The position numbers and the translations under genes are program-made. The notes beneath the pieces were generated by a model. The model did not search any database. It was given only the letters and a program-made list of their open reading frames with translations, and was not told where the DNA came from. 11,403 bases of DNA from Promethearchaeota archaeon (lineage in GTDB: Archaea; Asgardarchaeota; Lokiarchaeia; Sigynarchaeales; SOKP01), in contig SDNN01000079.1 of assembly GCA_004524425.1 (NCBI GenBank), forward strand, positions 1 to 11,403, given 5' to 3'. Shown here piece by piece: positions 1 to 6,621 of this stretch. Numbering within the stretch: the first letter of the stretch is position 1; each line of letters begins with the position of its first letter.

Positions 1-639
1 GATCATGGACGAGCTTTTTATGCTCCAAATACCATGATTGATAAGAGAGGAAGAGTGATAATGTGGGCATGGATTCAAGGGGGAGGAACAAGGGGATGGA
101 ATGGATGTTTGACCTTACCTCGAATAGTTTCTTTAGGTGAAGATGGAAGATTAAAATTCTTTCCCGCTCCAGAACTTCAAAAATTAAGAGGGTCACATAT
201 TCATTTTGATCCCATGATTATTTCTTCTAAATCCAACGGCATTTTAAGGAATGTGAGAGGAAAAACGGTAGAAATAGTTGGGAAATTTGAATTCATTGAT
301 GCAGATTCATTTGGATTTAAATTTTTTAAATCAATTAAGGATGAAGATGAAAATATTGACAATTTAGGCTATAACATTAAAAAAAATCTCTTGTGGGCCG
401 ATAAGGAACGTGGAAAAGTCGATTCTTTGGATAATAATGAAACCTTTATTTTTCATGTATTCATCGATAAATCAGTGATCGAAGTATTCCTGAATTATAA
501 AGAATGTGTCACAAGTCGAATCTTTCCAAAAACTATAGATTCACACGAGATTGATGTATTTAGCCGAGGAGGGAAAGTTAAATTACATTCATTAGATATC
601 TGGAACTTAAAATCAATCTGGGAAAAAAAAGTTAAATAA
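1..639 (+). CDS. GH32 family beta-fructofuranosidase/levanase-like hydrolase, C-terminal part (5' end outside window)
   Basis: The frame is open from base 1, so the gene begins upstream of the window; 212 residues are visible. It starts with DHGRAFYAPNTM, which matches the conserved D-x-G-x-x-FYAPxT stretch late in the five-bladed catalytic propeller of glycoside hydrolase family 32. WAWIQGG and a GWNGCLTLPR segment follow, as in invertases and levanases. The second half contains FIDKSVIEVFLN and TSRIFP, typical of the C-terminal beta-sandwich of GH32 enzymes. The family hydrolyses sucrose, inulin or levan. The nucleophile (NDPNG), RDP and EC motifs should lie upstream and cannot be checked here. 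There is no C-terminal anchor; nothing can be said about a signal peptide. Substrate is undetermined. It converges on the mscL-like gene. Family assignment is firm, exact activity is not. Confidence 0.85.
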   Translation, partial: DHGRAFYAPNTMIDKRGRVIMWAWIQGGGTRGWNGCLTLPRIVSLGEDGRLKFFPAPELQKLRGSHIHFDPMIISSKSNGILRNVRGKTVEIVGKFEFIDADSFGFKFFKSIKDEDENIDNLGYNIKKNLLWADKERGKVDSLDNNETFIFHVFIDKSVIEVFLNYKECVTSRIFPKTIDSHEIDVFSRGGKVKLHSLDIWNLKSIWEKKVK

Positions 640-765
640 TTAGGAAAAACATTTTAAAGATCTCAATACAAGCCTCCGGATTCCTATGATTGGAAGAAAA
701 GAAAAAAAAGATAAAGTTTTAATTTATTAATTTGTTTTAAATTCATCTAAAAAAGTCTAATATTT
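640..765. terminator. Convergent intergenic region with T-rich tracts
   Basis: This 126-bp gap lies between the stop codons of the GH32 gene (+) and the mscL-like gene (-). It is very AT-rich, with an A-rich stretch near 698-711 followed on the plus strand by TTTTAATTTATTAATTTG. Archaeal transcription commonly stops in such oligo-T tracts without a hairpin, and no strong hairpin was seen. The terminator role is an inference from position and composition. Confidence 0.35.
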
Positions 766-1131
766 TTAATCTTCTAATCCCATTCGAGCTGCAGCTTTAA
801 CTAATAAAAATATAACAATGGCTACAATTATAAACGTGACTATAGCACCCATTAGATGACCCACACGAAATACCCCAACAACTATCTCTTCCCACGCTAC
901 GCCTGGTAGAAAAATCTCTATTATTGGCATTATTATGTCATCAACGAAGGCTTGAATTACAAAGCCTGTATATATGGCCATGATAAATGCAACCGCCAGA
1001 GCAAAAACGCGATATTTTTTAAGGAAAAGTTTGAATTCATCTATGAAATTCTCCGGTACTGGTTCGGGAGGTGGCGTGAGAAGTTCACGTATTTGTTTTA
1101 ATTCCTTTAACATTTCGTCTTCTTTTGACAT
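766..1131 (-). CDS. mscL: Large-conductance mechanosensitive channel MscL
   Basis: MscL is a homopentameric pore in the cytoplasmic membrane that opens under membrane tension and releases solutes during hypo-osmotic shock. The product of about 121 residues has two hydrophobic helices: TM1 contains FALAVAFIMAIYTGFVIQAFV, followed by the MscL signature DDIIMPI, and TM2 is VTFIIVAIVIFLLVKAAA. The loop between them is short, as in archaeal members. The tails are unusual: the N-terminus has about 35 extra residues, charged and then proline-rich (TPPPEPVPEN), before the channel core. The C-terminus ends about 10 residues after TM2, so the usual cytoplasmic helical bundle is missing. A GTG at 1140 would add three residues; I prefer the ATG at 1131 because neither has a strong Shine-Dalgarno site. 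It is divergent from the acyl-CoA synthetase gene. Confidence 0.88.
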   Translation of the reverse strand: MSKEDEMLKELKQIRELLTPPPEPVPENFIDEFKLFLKKYRVFALAVAFIMAIYTGFVIQAFVDDIIMPIIEIFLPGVAWEEIVVGVFRVGHLMGAIVTFIIVAIVIFLLVKAAARMGLED

Positions 1132-1185
1132 GTAAACCACACAAAATTTGTTTTAAGATTTTAGTAAGATCTAATCAGATAGTTG

Positions 1186-1197
1186 TTTATTTAATAC
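1186..1197 (-). promoter_or_regulatory. Possible TATA element of the mscL-like gene
   Basis: Read on the minus strand this is GTATTAAATAAA, a TATA-like element whose near edge lies about 55 bp upstream of the ATG at 1131. It is the best candidate in the intergenic region, but the whole stretch is AT-rich and the call is weak. Confidence 0.3.
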
Positions 1198-1236
1198 TTT
1201 TTATGGAAAATAATCTCTAGCATAAATTAAGTGGCA

Positions 1237-1255
1237 AGTTGAGATGCGCTCAACT
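1237..1255. promoter_or_regulatory. Inverted repeat (7-bp arms) in the divergent mscL/acyl-CoA synthetase intergenic region
   Basis: The sequence is AGTTGAG, five bases ATGCG, then CTCAACT, a perfect 7-bp inverted repeat. It sits in the middle of the 1141-1359 divergent intergenic region, about 105 bp from either start codon, and is more GC-rich than its surroundings. It could be an operator for a dimeric regulator serving one or both genes. No second copy was found in the window, so the role is only inferred. The rest of this intergenic region is AT-rich and no other clear element was found apart from weak TATA-like and Shine-Dalgarno sites. Confidence 0.4.
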
Positions 1256-1341
1256 CATAAAATTAGTAAACATTTAGTGGAATAATTATATTAATTCAAA
1301 ATTCTAAATAATATAATAACTAAAATTCAAATTAAATTATA

Positions 1342-1348
1342 GAGGTTG
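1342..1348 (+). promoter_or_regulatory. Shine-Dalgarno site of the acyl-CoA synthetase gene
   Basis: GAGGTTG lies 11 bases before the ATG at 1360 and is close to the archaeal consensus GGAGGTG. Together with the conserved N-terminus it supports that start. AT-rich stretches at 1306-1319 could provide the TATA element, but none stands out. Confidence 0.5.
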
Positions 1349-1359
1349 AATTTAATTTC

Positions 1360-3045
1360 ATGGAACTTCCCGATTATATCAAAAATAGATATTGGAAAGA
1401 TTTTCTTCCGCCAGGAATTAGTTTGGACATTGAAATTTCCGAAGATATAGCATTACCAGATATTTTCAAAAAGGGAGCAGAGTCATTTGGTGATAAAGTT
1501 TCGATGGATTTTTATGGAAGAGAATTTACTTTTAATGAAATCAATAACATAACAAGAAGATTTGCTAATGGATTAAGTGAAATAGGAGTTAAAAAGGGAA
1601 AAATCGTCGCGATTTGGTTGCCAAATTGTCCACAATTCACCTTTTCATATTTTGCCACTCTCTCTTTAGGAGCAACTATAACCGCAATAAGTCCATTATT
1701 CGTTCATAGGGAAATGGCATATCAAATAGAAGATTCTGGTGCTAAATACTTAATATTACTCGAGAGGTTTTTCAAACAATACAAGAGAGTAGAAGACCAG
1801 TTATCTTTAGAGAAGATAATAATTATAAACATCGAAGGTAAGAAACCTGAAATACCGGAAACAGATACAATAATTCATTTTAATACCATCATGGAACAAT
1901 ATCCCGATCCGAAACCACTTCCGGAAGTAAAATTCAATCCAAAAGAAGATATAGCGGTCATTCAATATACTGGAGGAACGACAGGACTGCCTAAAGGTGC
2001 TTGTCTTTCCCATTATAATGTAATAGCAAACGTTTATCAAATAAAACAGGTTTCTGATTACATGAGAGAGCAATATCTCAAAGAAGATTTAATCTCTATT
2101 TCAGTACTTCCATGGTATCATATCTACGGACAGACGTGTGAGTTGGCACTTTCCCCTTTGATTGGAGCAAAAGCATATGTTTTTGCAACCTTTGACATGC
2201 CTAAAATTTTTGAAGTCATTAAGAAGCATAAACCGAACACGATGCTTGGGGTAACCACCATGTTCATCAATATGTTGAATTCACCCTTGGCTAAAGATGT
2301 AGATTTTTCTAGTTTGAAATATGCGAACGTTGGTGCGGGTGCCTTACCGATGGAGCTTGCGAAGGAATGGGAAGAAAAAACAGGCTTTCCAATGGGCGAA
2401 GGTTATGGATTAAGCGAAGCTTCTCCCGTCGTGACCAATTCTCCTCCATGGGCAAAAAAGAAATTAGGAAGCTGCGGACATCCAATCGCAAACACACTAG
2501 TGGGAATAATAAATGGACAATTGGAATTTTTACCCATTGGAGAAAATGGAGAGCTCGTAGTGTCTGGACCCCAGGTAATGCTTGGATATCACGAAAGACC
2601 TGAAGAGAATGAGAAGGTATTTTTTGAATCTGGTGGCTTGAAATGGTTAAGAACAGGTGATTTTGCCAGATTAGACGAGGAAGGTTACATTTTCATTTTA
2701 GATAGAATGAAAGACTTAATTAAATATAAAGGACACAGCGTATACCCGAGAGAAGTGGAGGAAGTATTATTTGAACATCCCGCCGTCATGGAATGTTCCG
2801 TGATCGGAGTGCCGGATCCCGTGGCAGGTGAGAATATCATGGCACACATTGTTTTGCGCAGGGAATATAAAGATAAAGTTACAGAGGAGGATATCCTTGC
2901 GTGGGCAAAAGAAAATCTAGCTGCGTATAAATATCCCAGAATCGTAAAATTCGTGCGTTCGTTACCAAAAAGCGCGGTTGGAAAGGTGCTTCGAAGAGTA
3001 ATACGGAAAAAAGAAAAGAAAAAAATTAAAAGGAAGAAAAGTTAA
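1360..3045 (+). CDS. AMP-forming acyl-CoA synthetase (long-chain fatty-acid-CoA ligase-like)
   Basis: This 561-residue protein is a complete ANL-superfamily adenylate-forming enzyme. It would activate a carboxylic acid with ATP to an acyl-adenylate and transfer it to coenzyme A in the cytoplasm. The P-loop-like motif YTGGTTGLPKG begins at residue 203. The adenine-binding motif GYGLSEASP is at 348-356, the ribose-binding aspartate is D434 in RTGDFA, and the hinge segment is DRMKDLIKYKG from 448. The C-terminal catalytic lysine is K542 in LPKSAVGK. All key residues are present. The N-terminal YWKDFLPPGI segment is typical of medium/long-chain acyl-CoA ligases. The chain ends in an odd tail of about 15 mostly basic residues after the conserved domain. 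Substrate chain length cannot be read from the sequence. The following VWA gene is 127 bp away and may have its own promoter. Confidence 0.9.
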   Translation: MELPDYIKNRYWKDFLPPGISLDIEISEDIALPDIFKKGAESFGDKVSMDFYGREFTFNEINNITRRFANGLSEIGVKKGKIVAIWLPNCPQFTFSYFATLSLGATITAISPLFVHREMAYQIEDSGAKYLILLERFFKQYKRVEDQLSLEKIIIINIEGKKPEIPETDTIIHFNTIMEQYPDPKPLPEVKFNPKEDIAVIQYTGGTTGLPKGACLSHYNVIANVYQIKQVSDYMREQYLKEDLISISVLPWYHIYGQTCELALSPLIGAKAYVFATFDMPKIFEVIKKHKPNTMLGVTTMFINMLNSPLAKDVDFSSLKYANVGAGALPMELAKEWEEKTGFPMGEGYGLSEASPVVTNSPPWAKKKLGSCGHPIANTLVGIINGQLEFLPIGENGELVVSGPQVMLGYHERPEENEKVFFESGGLKWLRTGDFARLDEEGYIFILDRMKDLIKYKGHSVYPREVEEVLFEHPAVMECSVIGVPDPVAGENIMAHIVLRREYKDKVTEEDILAWAKENLAAYKYPRIVKFVRSLPKSAVGKVLRRVIRKKEKKKIKRKKS

Positions 3046-3172
3046 AGTAAAGAGAAAAAAATCGAAAATAACAAGGTTCGTCGATTTTTATTCTTAAAAT
3101 TTTTGTTCATGAATTATGGATAATTAGAAGAAAGTTCTTTAATTCGTAATTATTTCTATTACATGACATATC

Positions 3173-4411
3173 ATGTTTATTGAATTCTTTTATTATCTCA
3201 AGGAAAGACTACCTGTCTCATTAACCGAGTACATGACCTTATTAGATGCCTTGGATAAAGGATTAATTCATAACATGATTGAATTCTATTATATTTCGAG
3301 GAGTATTTTCTGCAAGAATGAAGCTCAATTTGACGTATTTGATATTTCATTCGCTAACTTCTTCAAGGATGCCTCATTGAAATTTCCAGGCGACATCAAG
3401 AAGCAAATCTGGGACTGGTTGGAGAAAGATATCAATTTAGAAGAATTACCGGACGGGTTCCAAGAATATCTGAATCAACTATATGATTTTGATTTGGATC
3501 AACTTCAGCGTGAATTTGAAGAATTAATGAGAAAACAAGATGATGAACATAATACAGGACACCACTGGATTGGTACGGAAGGCGATTCGAGATTTGGACA
3601 CTCTGGCCGGAATCCGATGGGCTTGAAGATTGGAGGAGGAGCAGGAATGCGAATGGCCATTCAAATAGCCCAAAAACGGATCTTCAAGGATTATCGAAAA
3701 GATATCGTTTTAGATACAAGACAAATCAAAGTTGCATTGAAAAGACTTCGAAAGCTCGAGGAAATCGGTAAACGAGATGAATTAAATATCGATAAAACCA
3801 TCGATCACACCGCGAAGAATGGAGGGGACATCGAGTTAATTTTTGAAAAGAAAAGAAAAAACAACGTCAAGCTCATCCTATTAATGGACGTGGGTGGTTC
3901 AATGACCCCCTATGCCCATCTTGTGAATCTTCTATTTTCAGCTGCTAATAACATGTCTCATTGGAAGGATTTTAAATATTATTATTTTCATAATTGCGTG
4001 TATGAGAAGTTATTTTTTAATGCACAACGCAATCCCGATGAAGCAATTGAGTTCGATGAATTCTTGAAAAAATATGATAAAAATTATAAAGTGGTAATGG
4101 TGGGCGATGCTGCCATGGCATCTTATGAGCTCACCGAACGATATGGAAGTATTTATTATTATCATCGAAACGAGATGCCAGGCATTTATTACATTAAAGA
4201 AATTGCCAATCACTTTAAAAATAACGCGGTATGGTTAAATCCCGAATTAATAAGGGAGCAATGGCAACCCTGGACCCGAAAAATCATCTCCAGCATCATT
4301 CCCATGTTCGACCTGACCATTGATGGAATCGAAGAGGCCATGGATTTTCTCAGAAAGGGTGGGAAACACATGTTTACGTCGGTTCAAAGGCTTAAAGGAT
4401 TTGCCTACTAA
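3173..4411 (+). CDS. VWA domain protein, CoxE-like (COG3825-type)
   Basis: The 412-residue protein starts with MFIEFFYYLKERLPVSLTEY, which matches the N-terminus of the COG3825/CoxE-like family and fixes the start, even though there is no clear Shine-Dalgarno site. Residues 1-100 are helical. A von Willebrand factor A domain covers about 230-330. Its metal-ion-dependent adhesion site reads DVGGS at 239-243 instead of the common DxSxS, with a further aspartate at 312 in VMVGDA. The C-terminal AVWLNPELIREQW and LTIDGIEEAM segments are family features. No signal peptide or membrane helix is present, so it should be cytoplasmic. Relatives usually work with a MoxR-type AAA+ ATPase encoded next door, possibly to insert metal cofactors or remodel proteins. 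No such ATPase gene is adjacent here. The function is unknown. Confidence 0.82.
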   Translation: MFIEFFYYLKERLPVSLTEYMTLLDALDKGLIHNMIEFYYISRSIFCKNEAQFDVFDISFANFFKDASLKFPGDIKKQIWDWLEKDINLEELPDGFQEYLNQLYDFDLDQLQREFEELMRKQDDEHNTGHHWIGTEGDSRFGHSGRNPMGLKIGGGAGMRMAIQIAQKRIFKDYRKDIVLDTRQIKVALKRLRKLEEIGKRDELNIDKTIDHTAKNGGDIELIFEKKRKNNVKLILLMDVGGSMTPYAHLVNLLFSAANNMSHWKDFKYYYFHNCVYEKLFFNAQRNPDEAIEFDEFLKKYDKNYKVVMVGDAAMASYELTERYGSIYYYHRNEMPGIYYIKEIANHFKNNAVWLNPELIREQWQPWTRKIISSIIPMFDLTIDGIEEAMDFLRKGGKHMFTSVQRLKGFAY

Positions 4412-4440
4412 ATTAATTGTTCTATTATGATTCAAACTCT

Positions 4441-4490
4441 TGTTTTTTAGAATCAAATTACTGACTAAAAGTTAATAAAATAAAAAAAAT
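4441..4490. terminator. Oligo-T tracts between convergent genes
   Basis: The 94-bp gap after the VWA gene contains TTTTTT at 4443-4448 on the plus strand, 31 bases past its stop. It also has an A8 run at 4482-4489, which is T8 on the minus strand, about 16 bases past the stop of the surface-protein gene. Both fit archaeal oligo-T termination. No hairpin is needed or seen. Confidence 0.4.
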
Positions 4491-4505
4491 GTTTAAAATT
4501 TTTAG

Positions 4506-6212
4506 TTATTTTCCAATCTCTCGTCGTTTTTTGAGGTAGACAATTACTATGGAAGCACTTATGATTAATAAAAGCAAATATAGATTATAACCAGGAATTG
4601 GCTCTTCACCGCCTCCGCCACCGCCACCACCACCACCACCGCCACCACCGCCACCATCAATAATGATGGGATAAGTTAATTGCAGTTTTTGTGCAAATAT
4701 ATCACTATCACCGCTTTGCCAATCCCTCCACATAATAATCGCGCTTCCAGGGCCATCACTGATAATGTCTCGAACTGATTGTTCGCCTTCTATATTGCAG
4801 ATAGCCCTTCCGTTAGTTTCCCATCTTATTACACCATCTGAGGTCACATGTTGAGCATAAATATCCTCTTCATCATCAGAAATCTCATGTGTCCATGTAA
4901 TAACCGCTCCTCCTTTTCCATCGTTACAAACTCTAGGATTTTCTTGCCAACCACTTGCAGTAGAAATTTCTAACCCATTCGTATCCCAACGTACATTTCC
5001 ATTCGAATCTATTTTCTGAGCATAAATATCATCATTTGGACCATTTCTCTCATCTTGCCATGTAATAATCGCACCCCCTTCACCATCACTACACATATCT
5101 TCAAGTTCCTGGTCAAAATTTTCAATGCTTATAGGGATTCCTTGATCTTCCCATTTGAGATTTCCATCAAGGTCAACTCGTTGAGCATAAATATCTATAT
5201 AAACATCACTTGCTCCCGTTCTATTATCAACCCACGTAATGATTGCTCCATTTGCATTATCAGTACATATTTCATAATCCATAAAAAATGTGCTGGTATA
5301 ACATATTTCAATTCCATCAGATCCACCCCATATTAGAAGTCCATTGAAATCCAATCTTTTAGCATATATTGAAGAATTTTCATAACCTTTCCTAAAATCT
5401 AACCAAGCAATTATAACTCCAATGCTTCCAACGGCGACCATACTTGGTTTGTATTGTGCAGCAGAATAATCACAAATAACCTTTCCCTCATAAAAGCTCC
5501 AAGCAGGATAACCACTAGAGCTTATTCTCTCGGCATATACATCTCCTTCATATCCATTTCTATCATCAATCCACGTTAAATAAGCCCCATTGGAACCATC
5601 ACTAATCAGTGAGAGAGCATACTTTTGGGAGTCATAGCTACAAATCTCAGTTCCATTATCTCCCCATTGAGTAATTCCATCAGAGTTTATGCGCTGAGCA
5701 TAAATATCGTTATGATGATCAAGCTTTCTCGATCTATTGTCCACCCAGGTAATGATTGCTCCACCAGCACCATCGGTACAGATCTGTGGACCTAACTGCA
5801 CCGTATTAGTAATGGTGCATATGGGCACTCCATCTGGATCCCAGACTACATCTCCAGTAGAATTGATTCGTTGTGCATAAACTGAGATATTAGTTTCTAT
5901 ATCAAATCCGTATCCGGTGTCGATTAACACTGATGTCCTGTTATCTTCCCAGACCATTATCGCACCTCCTTCTCCATCACTACACATTTCTACTGTAGAT
6001 TGTCGAAAACTATCAGAAGTAACAGCCGTACCATTTGGAATCCATGTACTCGCCAAGGGAACTTGATGTAATAAATTATCAGAAGAATTAGAACCTTCTA
6101 TATCTTCATTCTGGTTTGGATTAAAAGTAATTAAATTCAAATTAAGAGTAGTAAGAGCTGTCAGACTTATGAATAAAACTAAAAACATTGCATTAAGATG
6201 CTTAAATTTCAC
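4506..6212 (-). CDS. Secreted, membrane-anchored surface protein with eight propeller-like repeats and PGY C-terminal sorting signal (paralogue A)
   Basis: I do not recognise a named family. The 568-residue product has an N-terminal signal sequence (hydrophobic core about 9-30). Eight repeats of about 55-60 residues follow from about 52 to 518, with the pattern DGxGGAIITWxDxRxG, then DIYAQRI, then xGxxxWxxNGxxIC. The piece STWIPNGTAVT at about 55 supplies the missing half of the last repeat, as in the closing strand of a beta-propeller. Sixteen consecutive glycines (520-535) form a linker. The chain ends with PIPGY (538-542), a hydrophobic helix and KKRREIGK, which resembles the archaeosortase-processed PGF-CTERM signals and what I recall of Lokiarchaeal C-terminal signals. 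It is therefore probably displayed on the cell surface. The start is GTG at 6212, chosen because GAGGCG lies eight bases upstream and the signal peptide fits. It is a tandem paralogue of the 6622-8283 gene. Repeats 3 and 4 are the most degenerate. Confidence 0.85.
   Translation of the reverse strand: MKFKHLNAMFLVLFISLTALTTLNLNLITFNPNQNEDIEGSNSSDNLLHQVPLASTWIPNGTAVTSDSFRQSTVEMCSDGEGGAIMVWEDNRTSVLIDTGYGFDIETNISVYAQRINSTGDVVWDPDGVPICTITNTVQLGPQICTDGAGGAIITWVDNRSRKLDHHNDIYAQRINSDGITQWGDNGTEICSYDSQKYALSLISDGSNGAYLTWIDDRNGYEGDVYAERISSSGYPAWSFYEGKVICDYSAAQYKPSMVAVGSIGVIIAWLDFRKGYENSSIYAKRLDFNGLLIWGGSDGIEICYTSTFFMDYEICTDNANGAIITWVDNRTGASDVYIDIYAQRVDLDGNLKWEDQGIPISIENFDQELEDMCSDGEGGAIITWQDERNGPNDDIYAQKIDSNGNVRWDTNGLEISTASGWQENPRVCNDGKGGAVITWTHEISDDEEDIYAQHVTSDGVIRWETNGRAICNIEGEQSVRDIISDGPGSAIIMWRDWQSGDSDIFAQKLQLTYPIIIDGGGGGGGGGGGGGGGGEEPIPGYNLYLLLLIISASIVIVYLKKRREIGK
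4608..4655 (-). repeat. Glycine-codon tract (16 Gly)
   Basis: Sixteen successive glycine codons, a mixture of GGT, GGC and one GGA, join the repeat domain to the PGY anchor of paralogue A. Such simple codon repeats can change length by slippage in steps of three bases. Paralogue B has a lysine-rich linker at the same place instead. Confidence 0.9.
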
Positions 6213-6220
6213 TATTTTTT

Positions 6221-6226
6221 CGCCTC
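6221..6226 (-). promoter_or_regulatory. Ribosome binding site deciding a GTG start
   Basis: GAGGCG on the minus strand lies eight bases before the GTG at 6212. The same hexamer with the same spacing precedes the TTG start of paralogue B, which supports both non-ATG starts. The next in-frame ATG (codon 9) lies inside the signal peptide. Confidence 0.65.
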
Positions 6227-6290
6227 AATATAATAAAAATTTTATTTAAATTTGTAGAAATTTACATTTCTGTGGAATTATTAAGATCAT

Positions 6291-6302
6291 TAAATATTTA
6301 AA
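6291..6302 (-). promoter_or_regulatory. TATA element of paralogue A
   Basis: TTTAAATATTTA on the minus strand, about 80 bases upstream of the GTG start. It aligns with the better TATA box of the duplicated region (8363-8374), both just downstream of a shared CGTGATG. A leader of roughly 50-60 bases would follow. Confidence 0.5.
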
Positions 6303-6540
6303 CCCATCACGACTGATTTTTTACATATATTGGTTATAAAGACTTGGACAATTTAGTAAAATAATACTTATTTCCATATTTAGGTTTATAACTTCAAATA
6401 TTCAATGAGTTTTTCATTTTTCAAAGAATTTCAAAGACAAATAATGATTCTTATCATTTTCTAAATTAGGATGGATATCTGAGTCTAAAAGACGCTAATT
6501 TTAACATTTTTAATTGTTTATTATAAAAAAAAGTAATAAA

Positions 6541-6582
6541 AAAGTGATCAAACTCCTCGGCATGAGCAGTAGAATTCTAATT
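6541..6582 (-). pseudogene. Fossil fragment of a CD36-like gene
   Basis: Bases 6541-6574 match 10027-10060, inside the CD36-like gene, at 32 of 34 positions and in the same orientation. In the CD36 frame the fragment reads STAHAEEFDHF against STAHAEEIDHF. One difference is synonymous and one changes I to F. Continuing in frame, one codon (ATT) is missing and the codon TTG has become TAG (6577-6579), so it cannot be a working gene. The fragment begins exactly where the duplicated upstream block ends, at AAAGTGAT, a short string also present in the second block (8608-8615) and in the CD36-like gene. It looks like the remnant of a second CD36-like copy, largely deleted by recombination at that string. 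Confidence 0.7.
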
Positions 6583-6599
6583 GTTAACCTTAAAGACTA

Positions 6600-6620
6600 T
6601 AAAAAAAAAGTTTTTAATTA
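6600..6620 (-). terminator. Oligo-T terminator of paralogue B
   Basis: A run of nine A at 6601-6609 plus a neighbouring T-rich stretch lies directly past the stop codon at 6622. On the minus strand it is preceded by AATTAAAAAC and gives T9. This fits an archaeal terminator. Confidence 0.45.
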
Positions 6621-6621
6621 T

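Larger units (their letters stand above)
6213..6548 (-). repeat. Duplicated upstream region, copy 1
   Basis: This 336-bp non-coding block upstream of paralogue A is alignable over its whole length with 8284-8615 upstream of paralogue B. By eye it is about 70% identical with few gaps. Shared blocks include CGCCTCAATAT (minus-strand ribosome site), a 21-base block at 6305-6325 with one mismatch, a 19-base identical block at 6398-6416 (ATATTCAATGAG...), and AAAAGACGCT at 6487-6496. No credible gene was seen in it. It holds the promoter and leader of paralogue A. The conservation well upstream of the TATA box is not explained by the promoter alone. Confidence 0.85.

Noticed and set aside
2309..2603. 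Overlapping frames of 62 and 78 codons within the acyl-CoA synthetase gene
   Set aside because: The synthetase frame contains the conserved motifs; these are out-of-frame shadows.
5055..5336. Open frame of 93 codons on the plus strand inside the surface-protein gene
   Set aside because: It lies antisense to the repeat-coding sequence, has no ribosome site and no recognisable features; it is a shadow of the repeats.
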